Origin: Oscillibacter sp.
Lineage (GTDB): Bacteria; Bacillota; Clostridia; Oscillospirales; Oscillospiraceae
DNA: 64,000 nucleotides
Direction of reading: 5' to 3'
Assembly (NCBI GenBank): GCA_020025475.1
Contig: JAHHSA010000003.1
Span: 18,287-82,286 of the forward strand
Made by a program: the position numbers and the translations under genes. The notes under the pieces were generated by a model that did not search any database, had not been told where the DNA came from, and saw only the letters and a program-made list of their open reading frames with translations. This document shows positions 25,885 to 33,764 of this stretch, one piece after another; the first letter of the stretch is position 1; every line of letters begins with the position of its first letter.

Positions 25885-25898
25885 TTACAGTCTTGTCA
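25885..25898 (-). promoter_or_regulatory. Predicted BceR-type operator before the ABC genes
   Basis: On the minus strand TGACA-AGAC-TGTAA fits the TnACA-N4-TGTAA pattern reported (from memory) for BceR-like regulators of Firmicutes. It lies about 90 nt before the ATPase start. An 11-bp inverted repeat, GATGGGAAATG/CATTTCCCATC, lies between it and the gene (about 25838-25877). Confidence 0.6.
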
Positions 25899-25904
25899 CA
25901 TTTG

Positions 25905-26894
25905 TTACTCCGTTCGCAGATCATATTGATCCAGTTCCAACCGGAGAATGGTTCCATCCCCCACCGTGGATGTGACAGATAGACCAATGCCCAGGCCGTC
26001 ACAGATGGTCTTGCAGAGATACAGCCCCAGGCCACTGGCTTTCTGGTCCAACCGTCCGTTGCCGCCGGTATACCCCTTTTCAAAGATGCGGGGCAGATCC
26101 TCCGGAGCAATGCCGATGCCTGTGTCAGCGATGCACAGCGTCTTGGGGGGCTCCATATAGATATGGAGCCCGCCCTGCAGGGTGTATTTCAGTGCGTTGG
26201 ATAGCAGCTGTTCCAGAACAAAGCCCAGCCATTTCTCATCCGTCACCACTGTACCCTCCAGCGGATCATAGGTCAGACGCAATCGGCGGCTGATGAACTC
26301 CGGAGCAAACCGCTTCACCGCCTTACGGACCATCGGGTCAATAGCATGATTGCGGAACACGTAGTCCGTGGTTTCCGCGTCCAGACGCAGGTAGGCCAGT
26401 ACCATGTCCACATACTGCTCAATGCGGGAGAGGTCCGCTGCCACTGTCCGTGCCAGCGGAGTGTCCTCCTGCTGCAAGGAAAGATGCATGGAAGCAATGG
26501 GAGTCTTGATCTGATGGACCCAGACGGTGTAATAGTCCATCATATCCCGATATCGGCTGTCAGCATGGAGTTGAAGCTCCGAAATACGCTCCCCCAGTGC
26601 CGCAATCAACGCTTGGTAGTCCGCTTCCTCCACGCTCTCTGCCACCGGCATGGAAGTCTCCATCAGCTCCCCCAGATCCTGCAGTGCAGACAAGCACTGG
26701 TGCTTGTACCGCAGATGCCGGAAATCCAGTGCCAGCGCAATACCCCCCAGCAGAAGGCACAGCAGCAGGGGGTAGGCTATTGCCTGCATGGGCAGACGGT
26801 ATAGGGCTAAGGAGACCGACAGGATCACAGCACACAGGAAACAAAAGCCAATGGTACGGCGGCGCTGCCGGAGATAGTGTCGAAACAGCTCCAT
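25905..26894 (-). CDS. Bce-type (intramembrane-sensing) histidine kinase
   Basis: About 329 aa from the ATG at 26894, which follows GAGGAGAGA; the earlier GTG at 26909 overlaps that site. Two close membrane spans (about residues 15-55) with almost no extracellular loop mark an intramembrane-sensing kinase. The phospho-acceptor motif is VHQIKTPI; the ATPase domain has LLSNALKYT (N box), DTGIGIAPEDL (G1) and SGLGLYLCK (G2). Such kinases respond to the partner ABC permease rather than to a ligand directly. It is coupled to the upstream regulator gene. Confidence 0.9.
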   Translation of the reverse strand: MELFRHYLRQRRRTIGFCFLCAVILSVSLALYRLPMQAIAYPLLLCLLLGGIALALDFRHLRYKHQCLSALQDLGELMETSMPVAESVEEADYQALIAALGERISELQLHADSRYRDMMDYYTVWVHQIKTPIASMHLSLQQEDTPLARTVAADLSRIEQYVDMVLAYLRLDAETTDYVFRNHAIDPMVRKAVKRFAPEFISRRLRLTYDPLEGTVVTDEKWLGFVLEQLLSNALKYTLQGGLHIYMEPPKTLCIADTGIGIAPEDLPRIFEKGYTGGNGRLDQKASGLGLYLCKTICDGLGIGLSVTSTVGDGTILRLELDQYDLRTE

Positions 26895-26905
26895 TCTCTC
26901 CTCCC

Positions 26906-27577
26906 TCACTCCACCAGATAGCCCACACCGAACTTGGTGGTGATAAAATCGGACAGACCTGCACCATCCAGCTTCCGCCGCAGACGGTTCACATTCACAG
27001 TCAGGGTATTCTCATCCACAAACTGCTCCGTGGCCCAGAGCCGCTCCATCAGCTTCTCCCGGCTCACCACTTTGCCCTTGTTCTCCAACAGGCAAAGTAA
27101 AATCCGATACTCGTTTTTTGTCAGTGGAATGACCAGATCCTGATATTTGAGATTCTGATCCTCCGTGTTCAGGAAGGCCCCCCTGTGCTGAAGCAGCGGC
27201 GCCCCCACTGTAAAATCATAGCTGCGTCGAAGCAGCGCCTGGATTTTGGCAACCAGAACCGTCAAGTCAAAGGGTTTGGCAATAAAATCGTCAGCTCCGC
27301 TGTTCATGGCCATGATGATGTTCATATTGTCGGCGGCAGAGGAGAGGAACAGGATGGGTACCTTGGAAACCTTGCGAATCTCTGTGCACCAGTGGTAGCC
27401 GTTGAAGCAGGGCAGCGTGATATCCATCAGCACCAGATGGGGCTGGAATGCCTGAAACTCCCCCATCACATTGCGGAAGTTTTCTGCAATCCGTACGGAA
27501 AAATCCCACATCTCCGCCTGCAGTCGGATGGCCTCCGCAATACCCTTGTCATCTTCCACAATCAAAATTCGATACAT
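26906..27577 (-). CDS. Bce-type response regulator (OmpR family)
   Basis: A 223-aa OmpR-type regulator. The receiver domain has the acidic pair (VEDD), the phospho-acceptor in VLMDITLP, and SSAADN and AKPF near the end. The winged-helix output domain begins about 130 (LTKNEYRILLCLLENKGKVV) and carries NVNRLRRKLD. It probably binds the operator at 25885-25898 and switches on the transporter. Translation starts at ATG 27577; its stop abuts the kinase gene. Confidence 0.93.
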   Translation of the reverse strand: MYRILIVEDDKGIAEAIRLQAEMWDFSVRIAENFRNVMGEFQAFQPHLVLMDITLPCFNGYHWCTEIRKVSKVPILFLSSAADNMNIIMAMNSGADDFIAKPFDLTVLVAKIQALLRRSYDFTVGAPLLQHRGAFLNTEDQNLKYQDLVIPLTKNEYRILLCLLENKGKVVSREKLMERLWATEQFVDENTLTVNVNRLRRKLDGAGLSDFITTKFGVGYLVE

Positions 27578-28026
27578 CTGTGTCTCTCCCCATTCCGCAT
27601 TGTCGCTTCATGTTCAATCGCTGGTATAATACCACATGACGGTGCAAAAATCCACCCGCCAAGTTTTCCCCAAAGTAACAGGGCGTGCCAACAGCCGGGC
27701 CAGAACCGCCTTGCTGTCATGGCTCTGATCCTCCTTCTGACACACCAGTGCCTTATAGCGGTTGCCAGGTGATCGTGCCCCTTGAGACAAAGCCCTTCTT
27801 TCAAAGGCGCGTCAGACAGGTGTTCACCATGGTAGACGCCCAGCAAAACTACGCAGTGCCACTGTCTGTATCTTCCGAGATGAGCAGTCAGACAAATGGG
27901 GTCACCCATTGCCGCAGCCAGAGCCCGGTCCCGTATAAATTTCCGTTCTTTTCCTCTGCCTTTTGTGCAGACACGCTGCAATGCACCACAGCCACCTATA
28001 CGATCAAGGACGCTGCTTGTTTCCAT
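27562..28026 (-). CDS. Unrecognised ORF upstream of the Bce regulator
   Basis: An open frame of about 154 codons whose end overlaps the response-regulator start by 16 nt. An ATG at 28026 has AGAAGGA directly in front, which is too close for comfort. The middle (ALAAAMGDPICLTAHLGRYR, then VLLGVYHGEHLSDAP) looks protein-like, but the C-terminus is rich in Trp/Arg and matches no family known to me. No other good gene lies in the 584-base gap between the regulator and cysK. It may be real, a decayed gene, or chance. Confidence 0.25.
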   Translation of the reverse strand: METSSVLDRIGGCGALQRVCTKGRGKERKFIRDRALAAAMGDPICLTAHLGRYRQWHCVVLLGVYHGEHLSDAPLKEGLCLKGHDHLATAIRHWCVRRRIRAMTARRFWPGCWHALLLWGKLGGWIFAPSCGIIPAIEHEATMRNGERHRCIEF

Positions 28027-28161
28027 TCCTTCTCTCTTTCGCCAAATTCCACTGCTTTCCCTGTTGATTCGCGTTTTCCTTCGTGGTACACTAGCAATTA
28101 TATCAATATAACGCATATCATAAATATACAATTGCATTTAGAAAGTTAGGAGCAGGATAAC

Positions 28162-29097
28162 ATGATTTATCAGAACGTTTTGGATGCAATGGGCGGCACT
28201 CCCATGATCCAACTCAATCATATGGTCCCAGAGGGCGCAGCCCGCATCCTGGTCAAGTTTGAGGCTGTCAACGTGGGCGGCTCCGTCAAGACCCGCGTGG
28301 CCAAAAACATGATCGAAGCTGCCGAGCGCCAGGGCAAGATCAACAAGGAAACCTCCATCATCGTGGAGCCTACCTCCGGCAATCAGGGCATCGGTCTGGC
28401 CCTGGTTGGTGCCGTGAAGGGTTACCACACTCGCATCATTATGCCAGATTCCGTCAGTGAAGAGCGGCGCAAGCTCTGCCGACACTATGGTGCTGAGGTG
28501 ATCCTGATCCACGACGCCGGCAACATCGGTGCCGCCATTGACGAGTGCTTGCAGACTGCCCTTAGAATGCAGCAGGAGGACCCCAACGTGTTTGTACCTC
28601 AGCAGTTTGAAAACCCCGCCAACACCCAGGCCCACCGGGAACAAACTGCCGCAGAGATTCTGGAACAAGTAGATGGCCCCATTGATGGCTTCTGCTCCGG
28701 TATCGGCACCGGCGGTACCCTCACCGGTATCGGCGAGGTTCTGAAAGAAAAGAACCCCGGCATGACCGTTTGGGCGATTGAGCCGGAAAATGCAGCCATT
28801 CTCTCCGGCGGCAACGTTGGCACTCATGTGCAGATGGGCATTGGCGATGGTGTGATTCCCGCCATTTTAAATCAGAAAATCTATGATGACATCACCATCG
28901 TCACCGACGAGGAGGCCCTGGAGACCGCCCGCCAGCTGGCCTGCAAGGAAGGTCTGATGTGCGGTATCTCCTCCGGCACCAACGTGGCAGCGGCCATTCG
29001 TCTGGCTAAAAAGCTGGGCGACGGAAAGACCGTTGTCACCCTGCTGCCTGACACCGCCGAGCGCTACTTCTCTACCCCCCTGTTTGACGGGGAGTAA
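28162..29097 (+). CDS. cysK: Cysteine synthase family PLP enzyme
   Basis: A 311-aa beta-family PLP enzyme that makes cysteine from O-acetylserine and sulfide, or a close relative. The PLP lysine lies in NVGGSVKTR (about residue 44), the phosphate-binding loop is GIGTGGTLTG, and the substrate loop reads EPTSGNQGIGLA where CysK usually has TSGNTG. The C-terminus keeps DTAERYFSTPLF. The start follows TTAGGAGCAGG. The Gln in the substrate loop leaves some doubt on the exact substrate. It is monocistronic, with a terminator about 100 nt downstream. Confidence 0.85.
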   Translation: MIYQNVLDAMGGTPMIQLNHMVPEGAARILVKFEAVNVGGSVKTRVAKNMIEAAERQGKINKETSIIVEPTSGNQGIGLALVGAVKGYHTRIIMPDSVSEERRKLCRHYGAEVILIHDAGNIGAAIDECLQTALRMQQEDPNVFVPQQFENPANTQAHREQTAAEILEQVDGPIDGFCSGIGTGGTLTGIGEVLKEKNPGMTVWAIEPENAAILSGGNVGTHVQMGIGDGVIPAILNQKIYDDITIVTDEEALETARQLACKEGLMCGISSGTNVAAAIRLAKKLGDGKTVVTLLPDTAERYFSTPLFDGE

Positions 29098-29194
29098 GTC
29101 TCGAAACCTGCAAAACGCCCGACGAAAGTTTGAACTGCCCCCCCTCTGTTAGACAGCATGATATACGATGGACGATACAGCATAAAAAGTCATG

Positions 29195-29232
29195 GAAAAG
29201 CGGTCATGCTAAGAGAGCATGACCGCTTTTTG
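29195..29232. terminator. Terminator after cysK
   Basis: AAAAGCGGTCATGCT and AGCATGACCGCTTTTT flank AAGAG. It serves cysK on the plus strand; the A-run gives it some activity for the small gene on the other strand. Confidence 0.8.
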
Positions 29233-29253
29233 AAATAGCGAACTTGGATTGAT

Positions 29254-29430
29254 TCATTTCTTTTTTAAAAATACAACTGCTCCACAAGCACATCCCAAAG
29301 CCAGTAGAATCGAAGAGATAATTCCCTCACCTGTGTTAAGTATATGGTTTACAGTTCCTATGCTAAATAAACAAGATGCAATTACAAGTAAGATGCCAGC
29401 TATACAATACATTTTTCTACTATCTTTCAT
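29254..29430 (-). CDS. 58-aa two-span membrane protein
   Basis: A small open frame with ATG at 29428-29430 preceded by GAGGTGA at 7 nt. The product (starts MKDSRKMYCIAGILLVIASC, ends VVFLKKK) has two hydrophobic segments, about residues 8-30 and 37-54, with a basic tail, as expected of a small membrane protein. Codon use is more A/T-rich than in neighbouring genes, hinting at recent acquisition or a relaxed gene. No family is recognised. The cysK terminator region follows its stop and could end its transcript. Confidence 0.55.
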   Translation of the reverse strand: MKDSRKMYCIAGILLVIASCLFSIGTVNHILNTGEGIISSILLALGCACGAVVFLKKK

Positions 29431-29866
29431 GCAATGTCACCTCAATTTCTAAGTTTAAGAATTAAATTGAGTCTACACAACCAAGCGAAATTATCATATT
29501 GACCGAAGTCAAACGAACTGAGCCATAGCCATGGTTGAACGAACACCCGCAAAAGCTTTCTGATGCTCTTTGCCAAGTTCATGCACAGCAAAGCAATGCT
29601 GATGACGCAGAATGAGGTCTCCTCCGTCGGATATATCGCAGTTGCCTCCGGACCCCATTGCCAATATTTTTGGTGTTGCGCTTTTTACTCCCGGACAGGT
29701 TCAGGAAGTCTGTGCGAGCGCATTTCCGCATACCATATTGATTCAAAATTGATATGAATTGAAATGGATGTAAGGCTGGAGAGCAGACACTAATTGGAAA
29801 AATTGGCTAGCTTTGGGTCAGCTCTCATTTCTTCGGGGTGGTTGGATTTCATGCAGCTGTATGCGA
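29431..29866. other. Gap without a recognised gene
   Basis: This stretch has no convincing gene. Short frames exist on both strands without ribosome sites. One minus-strand segment (about 29540-29590, reading SIALLCMNLAKSIRKLL) faintly recalls transposase C-termini, but it is too short to call. Confidence 0.4.
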
Positions 29867-31234
29867 TCAGCAGTCTGCAATGATGCGGGCCACGTGGACG
29901 CCGCTGGCGGATGCGTGAGACAGAGAGTGAGTAATGCCGCTGCCGTCACCGATCACATAGAGGCCATCATACTTGGTTTGCAGGTTCTCGTTGACCAGGA
30001 CTTCCATATTATAAAACTTGACCTCCACACCGTAGAGCAGGGTCTCATCGTTCGCAGTACCTGGAGCGATCTTGTCCAGTGCGTAGATCATCTCAACAAT
30101 GCCGTCCAGAATGCGTTTTGGCAGAACCAAACTCAAATCACCGGGGCTTGCATTCAGGGTGGGCGTCATGAAGGACTCGTCAATACGCTTCTGGGTGCTG
30201 CGCTGCCCGCGAATCAGATCGCCAAAGCGCTGGACAATCACACCGCCGCCCAGCATATTGCTCAGACGGGCAATGCTCTCGCCGTAGCCATTGGAATCCT
30301 TGAAGGGAGCAGTAAAGTGCTTTGCCACCAGCAGAGCGAAGTTCGTGTTTTCCGTCTGCTTGGAGGGGTCCTCATAGCTGTGACCGTTGACAGTGACGAT
30401 GCCGTTGGTGTTCTCATTAACCACGGCTCCCTTTGGGTTCATGCAGAAGGTACGCACCAGATCGCCGTACTTAGAGGTACGGTATACAATCTTGCTCTCA
30501 TACAACTCATCGGTCAGATGAGAGAACACTTCCGCGGGCAGCTCCACGCGCACACCAATGTCCACGCGGTTTGACTGCGTCTCAATATCCAGATCATTGC
30601 AGACCTTCTCCATCCACTTGCTGCCGCTGCGCCCCACGGAAATGATGCATTGTCTGGCTGTGTAAGTACCGTTTTTGCAGTGGACTGCATAGCCGCCGTC
30701 CATTTTTTCCACCGTATCCACAGGACAGTCGAAAAAGAACTCCACCTTGTCCTTCAGGTGGTCGTACAGGTGCCCCAACACCACGTAGTTGATGTCAGTA
30801 CCCAGATGACGCACCGAGGCATTCAGCAGATGGAGGTCGTTCTGCAAGCAGATTTTCTTAAACTTGCTGCCGGAGGAGGTGTAGAGCTTGGTGCCCTCTC
30901 CGCCATAGGCCATGTTGATCTCGTCCACATAGTTCATCAGCTCCAGGGCCTTCTGCTTGCCGATATACTCATGAAGTGTGCCGCCGAAGTCGTTGGTAAT
31001 GTTGTATTTACCGTCAGAGAAAGCGCCCGCGCCGCCAAAACCGCTCATGATGGAACAACTGGGGCAATGGATGCAGGATTTGACCTTCTTGCCGTCGATG
31101 GGGCAGTGACGCTTGTTCAGTGCATGGCCGCCCTCAAACACAGCGACCTTCAATTCGGGCTTACGCTCCATCAGCTCATAGGCAGAGTAAATGCCGCCAG
31201 GGCCTGCGCCGATAATCATTACATCATAATTCAT
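29867..31234 (-). CDS. FAD-dependent NAD(P) oxidoreductase
   Basis: A 455-aa flavoprotein related to COG2509-type FAD-dependent dehydrogenases. The dinucleotide fold is at the N-terminus (DVMIIGAGPGGIYSAYEL), with a cysteine cluster near residues 54-61 (CIHCPSC) followed by a GFGGAGAFSDGK segment. The FAD-closing motif is near the C-terminus (GLYVIGDGSGITHSLSHASA). The substrate is unknown. The cysteines could be redox active or bind metal. It appears monocistronic. Confidence 0.8.
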   Translation of the reverse strand: MNYDVMIIGAGPGGIYSAYELMERKPELKVAVFEGGHALNKRHCPIDGKKVKSCIHCPSCSIMSGFGGAGAFSDGKYNITNDFGGTLHEYIGKQKALELMNYVDEINMAYGGEGTKLYTSSGSKFKKICLQNDLHLLNASVRHLGTDINYVVLGHLYDHLKDKVEFFFDCPVDTVEKMDGGYAVHCKNGTYTARQCIISVGRSGSKWMEKVCNDLDIETQSNRVDIGVRVELPAEVFSHLTDELYESKIVYRTSKYGDLVRTFCMNPKGAVVNENTNGIVTVNGHSYEDPSKQTENTNFALLVAKHFTAPFKDSNGYGESIARLSNMLGGGVIVQRFGDLIRGQRSTQKRIDESFMTPTLNASPGDLSLVLPKRILDGIVEMIYALDKIAPGTANDETLLYGVEVKFYNMEVLVNENLQTKYDGLYVIGDGSGITHSLSHASASGVHVARIIADC

Positions 31235-31833
31235 AATCGATTTCCTTTTTGTTCAAACATATTTTATAAAGCAATCAAAAAGACCGCCGCTTACTCCCAT
31301 TCGCTTCTGTTGAAAAAACTAAGCTTTTTAGTTGGTGGAAATTGCGCTCATATCACTCACTATCTCCATGATCAGAATAGGATGGGATATCTGATTTTAT
31401 GTTGCCATAGCGTTGTCAAGGATATGATCAGTATAGTGGAAATTGACAGATAATTCAAGGGTGTTGTTTGATGCAGACTTATGAGCAAAATGGAAACCCC
31501 ACACGGAAATGTTTCGCAATCGCAAACATAGGTACCTAAAAATCCCTGGATGTGGTAGAGCCAAACGGATTATCCAGAATCAGCGTACTGTCCTGAATTG
31601 CTTTTCAGTTTGCAGGCGTATCATTGATCAATGCCAATCAATCTTAGATACGGCAACCTTGATTTTGAAAGTCTTGTGCCACGGGGAACCACATTCGCCA
31701 GCCGGGCAAGCACTGCGCAGTGGGCGAACTGTGTCGTCTGCTCTGCAAGTCCCTCCTGTGCCTGACAGGAGAGAACACATAAACCCTCTAACAGCCTGCT
31801 CCGGATTTTTTTCTCCTGTAAGTCCAAAGACGC
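31235..31833. other. Gap without a recognised gene
   Basis: Between the FAD enzyme and the macrodomain terminator I see no supported gene. Overlapping short frames on both strands near 31620-31855 lack ribosome sites and read as Cys/Arg/Ser-rich strings in more than one frame, typical of non-coding DNA. Upstream sequence of the FAD gene (about 31235-31460) is A/T-rich and presumably holds its promoter. Confidence 0.4.
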
Positions 31834-31869
31834 AAAAATGAGGCCTGGCATCCATAAACGCCAGGCCTC
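31834..31869 (-). terminator. Terminator of the macrodomain gene
   Basis: GAGGCCTGGC and GCCAGGCCTC with a 10-nt loop; on the minus strand the stem is followed by ATTTTTG. It lies about 75 nt after the macrodomain stop. Confidence 0.8.
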
Positions 31870-31944
31870 GTAAGGTGTTTGGTTTTCATTGTGCCCAGAA
31901 TTGTGGGATTTTTCCTTGCTCAGTGTTGTTTTTAGGTTGAAAAT

Positions 31945-32508
31945 TCACTTTCGGTTATCATCCGTGCTGGTGGGCATTTTGTGGGCTTTGTCCGGAGCAT
32001 ACCAAATATTCCAGGTCTGACGGTAGATGTCTGCGATCTTCTCGCTGTGGCAGACCAGCCGCACCCGCTCTGGCTGATCGTGGGCAGCCAAGAAATCCAT
32101 GATAGCCTTTAGCGCCACCGTGGCGGCCTGCGGGATGGGATAGCCATAGGCACCAGTGGAGATGGAGGGAAAGTCCACCGACCGGAAGCCTTTCTGTGCT
32201 GCCAGCTCCAGGCAGGAGCGATAACAGGAGGCCAGCAGGGCCGGTTCTCCCAGCCTGCCGCCCTGCCACACAGGACCAACGGTATGCAGTACGTAATGGG
32301 CACGCAGATTGTAGCCAGAGGTCAGCTTGACTGCTCCGGTGGCACAGCCGCCCAGGCTGCGGCACTCCGCCAGCAGAGCAGGGCCTGCCGCCCGGTGAAT
32401 AGCTCCGTCCACGCCGGTGCCCCCCAGCAGCGTGTTATGAGCTGAGTTGACGATGACTTCGGCGTCAGACTGGGTGATGTCGCCGACAATGATTGAAAAT
32501 CTGTCCAT
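31945..32508 (-). CDS. Macrodomain protein, O-acetyl-ADP-ribose deacetylase type
   Basis: A 187-aa single macrodomain that binds ADP-ribose and typically removes it, or its acetyl ester, from substrates. Motifs: GDITQSDAEVIVNSAHNTLLGG (interrupted only by family variation) and GGTGVDGAIHRAAGP at the N-terminus, then FPSISTGAYGYP for the phosphate loop. The last 20 residues are an unstructured polar tail. It starts after AAGGAGGT and is divergent from degV. Its cellular substrate cannot be told from context. Confidence 0.92.
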   Translation of the reverse strand: MDRFSIIVGDITQSDAEVIVNSAHNTLLGGTGVDGAIHRAAGPALLAECRSLGGCATGAVKLTSGYNLRAHYVLHTVGPVWQGGRLGEPALLASCYRSCLELAAQKGFRSVDFPSISTGAYGYPIPQAATVALKAIMDFLAAHDQPERVRLVCHSEKIADIYRQTWNIWYAPDKAHKMPTSTDDNRK

Positions 32509-32671
32509 CTAAAGACCTCCTTATGTCATTCTGCGGGAACAAGAGCAGCAAATCTGCCCGGTTGTTTTTCCAGTATACCGAATCGTCGGCAAAAATCAAG
32601 GGGACCAGCCCCAGTGCACCACCGTCCTCCCTGAAAAATTCTGGATTGACTCGGAAGATTTGGATTTGCCC

Positions 32672-32700
32672 TTGCGCTTTCTGAATCCTTGTGGGATAAT
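32672..32700 (+). promoter_or_regulatory. Promoter of degV
   Basis: TTGCGC (32672-32677), 17 nt, GATAAT (32695-32700) preceded by a TGTGG extended -10 element. Confidence 0.5.
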
Positions 32701-32743
32701 CACATTATTGTATATGGATTTATATAGATTTGGAGATGCAGAT

Positions 32744-33607
32744 ATGTTCCCAAAAAAAATTGCGCTATTGACGGATTCTTGCTCCGATCTGGCCTCTGAG
32801 GTCAAGGAGCAGAATCACATCTATACGGTCCCCCTTCGCATCCTTTGCAGCGATGGAGAGTATCTGGACGGCGTCAACATCCGCAACACGGATATCTACA
32901 AACGCCTCAAGGCCGATGAGCTGCCCCAGACCTCTCTGCCCTCCGGCGAGGACATTGGACGGGTCTTTGCTCAGATCGCACAGGCCGGCTACGACGGCGT
33001 CATTGCCATCATGCTTTCCAGCGGTCTTTCCGGCACCTACAATCTGGTGCGCCTCATTGCCCAGGAGTGCGTGAACATGGAAGTTCGGGTGTTCGACTCC
33101 CTCAGCGGCTCTTTGGGCATGGGCATGACCCTGCTGCAGCTGGCCGAGGACATTCGGCAGGGCATGGAGTGGCAGGAGCTGGTGGAGGTGCGCACCCCCC
33201 AGCTCATTGCAGGTACCAACCCCTTCTTCTCTGTGGATACCCTGGAATACCTCCGGAAGGGCGGCCGCATCGGAAAGGTGACGGCCACCGCTGGTACTCT
33301 CCTGCAAATCAAGCCCCTGCTGAGCTTCGCCCCCGATGGCCAGCTCACCTCCGTGGCGAAAGTCCGGGGCCGCAATCAGGTCATGGACCGTCTGGTGAAG
33401 CTGGCAGTGGATGCCTGCGGCGACCACAAGCGGTATAATCTGGCGGTCGCCAACGGCGGTGCCCCCGCCGAGATGGAGCTGCTGCGCAGCAAGCTTATGG
33501 CCGCGCTGCCCCACTACGACCACATCTGGGAGGGCGAGATCGACGGCACCCTCAGCGTTTACATCGGAGACGGTATTCTGGGCACAGCGGTTCAGCTCCT
33601 GGACTAA
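32744..33607 (+). CDS. DegV family fatty-acid-binding protein
   Basis: A 287-aa DegV protein. The N-terminal domain has ALLTDSCSDLASE and TSLPSGEDI, followed by MLSSGLSGTYN around residue 90 that contacts the bound fatty acid carboxylate; the second domain includes NPFFSVDTLEYLRKGGRIGK. DegV/FakB proteins present fatty acids to the kinase FakA for incorporation into phospholipid; whether this paralogue does so is not shown. The ATG at 32744 follows TGGAGA; longer in-frame starts overlap the promoter. Confidence 0.92.
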   Translation: MFPKKIALLTDSCSDLASEVKEQNHIYTVPLRILCSDGEYLDGVNIRNTDIYKRLKADELPQTSLPSGEDIGRVFAQIAQAGYDGVIAIMLSSGLSGTYNLVRLIAQECVNMEVRVFDSLSGSLGMGMTLLQLAEDIRQGMEWQELVEVRTPQLIAGTNPFFSVDTLEYLRKGGRIGKVTATAGTLLQIKPLLSFAPDGQLTSVAKVRGRNQVMDRLVKLAVDACGDHKRYNLAVANGGAPAEMELLRSKLMAALPHYDHIWEGEIDGTLSVYIGDGILGTAVQLLD

Positions 33608-33668
33608 TGTGGCCAAAAGCGCCTCACCGTGTTTTTCCCCGCAAAAAGGCACCGCGCCCTGACAGCTT

Positions 33669-33707
33669 GAAAAGAACCGCTCAGCACAGCTGAACGGTTC
33701 TTTTTTG
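33669..33707. terminator. Terminator after degV
   Basis: AAGAACCGCTCAGC and GCTGAACGGTTCTT with an ACA loop and one mismatch, then T6. It lies between convergent degV and the transporter gene. Confidence 0.8.
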
Positions 33708-33764
33708 ATTGATTCTTTTGTAATTTTGTCTTCTAAGCCTTGTTGCAGTTTGCGCTGCGGGGCA

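Noticed and set aside
31621..31855. Short overlapping minus-strand frames of 75-76 codons
   Set aside because: They overlap each other in different frames, lack ribosome sites and show no fold or motif.
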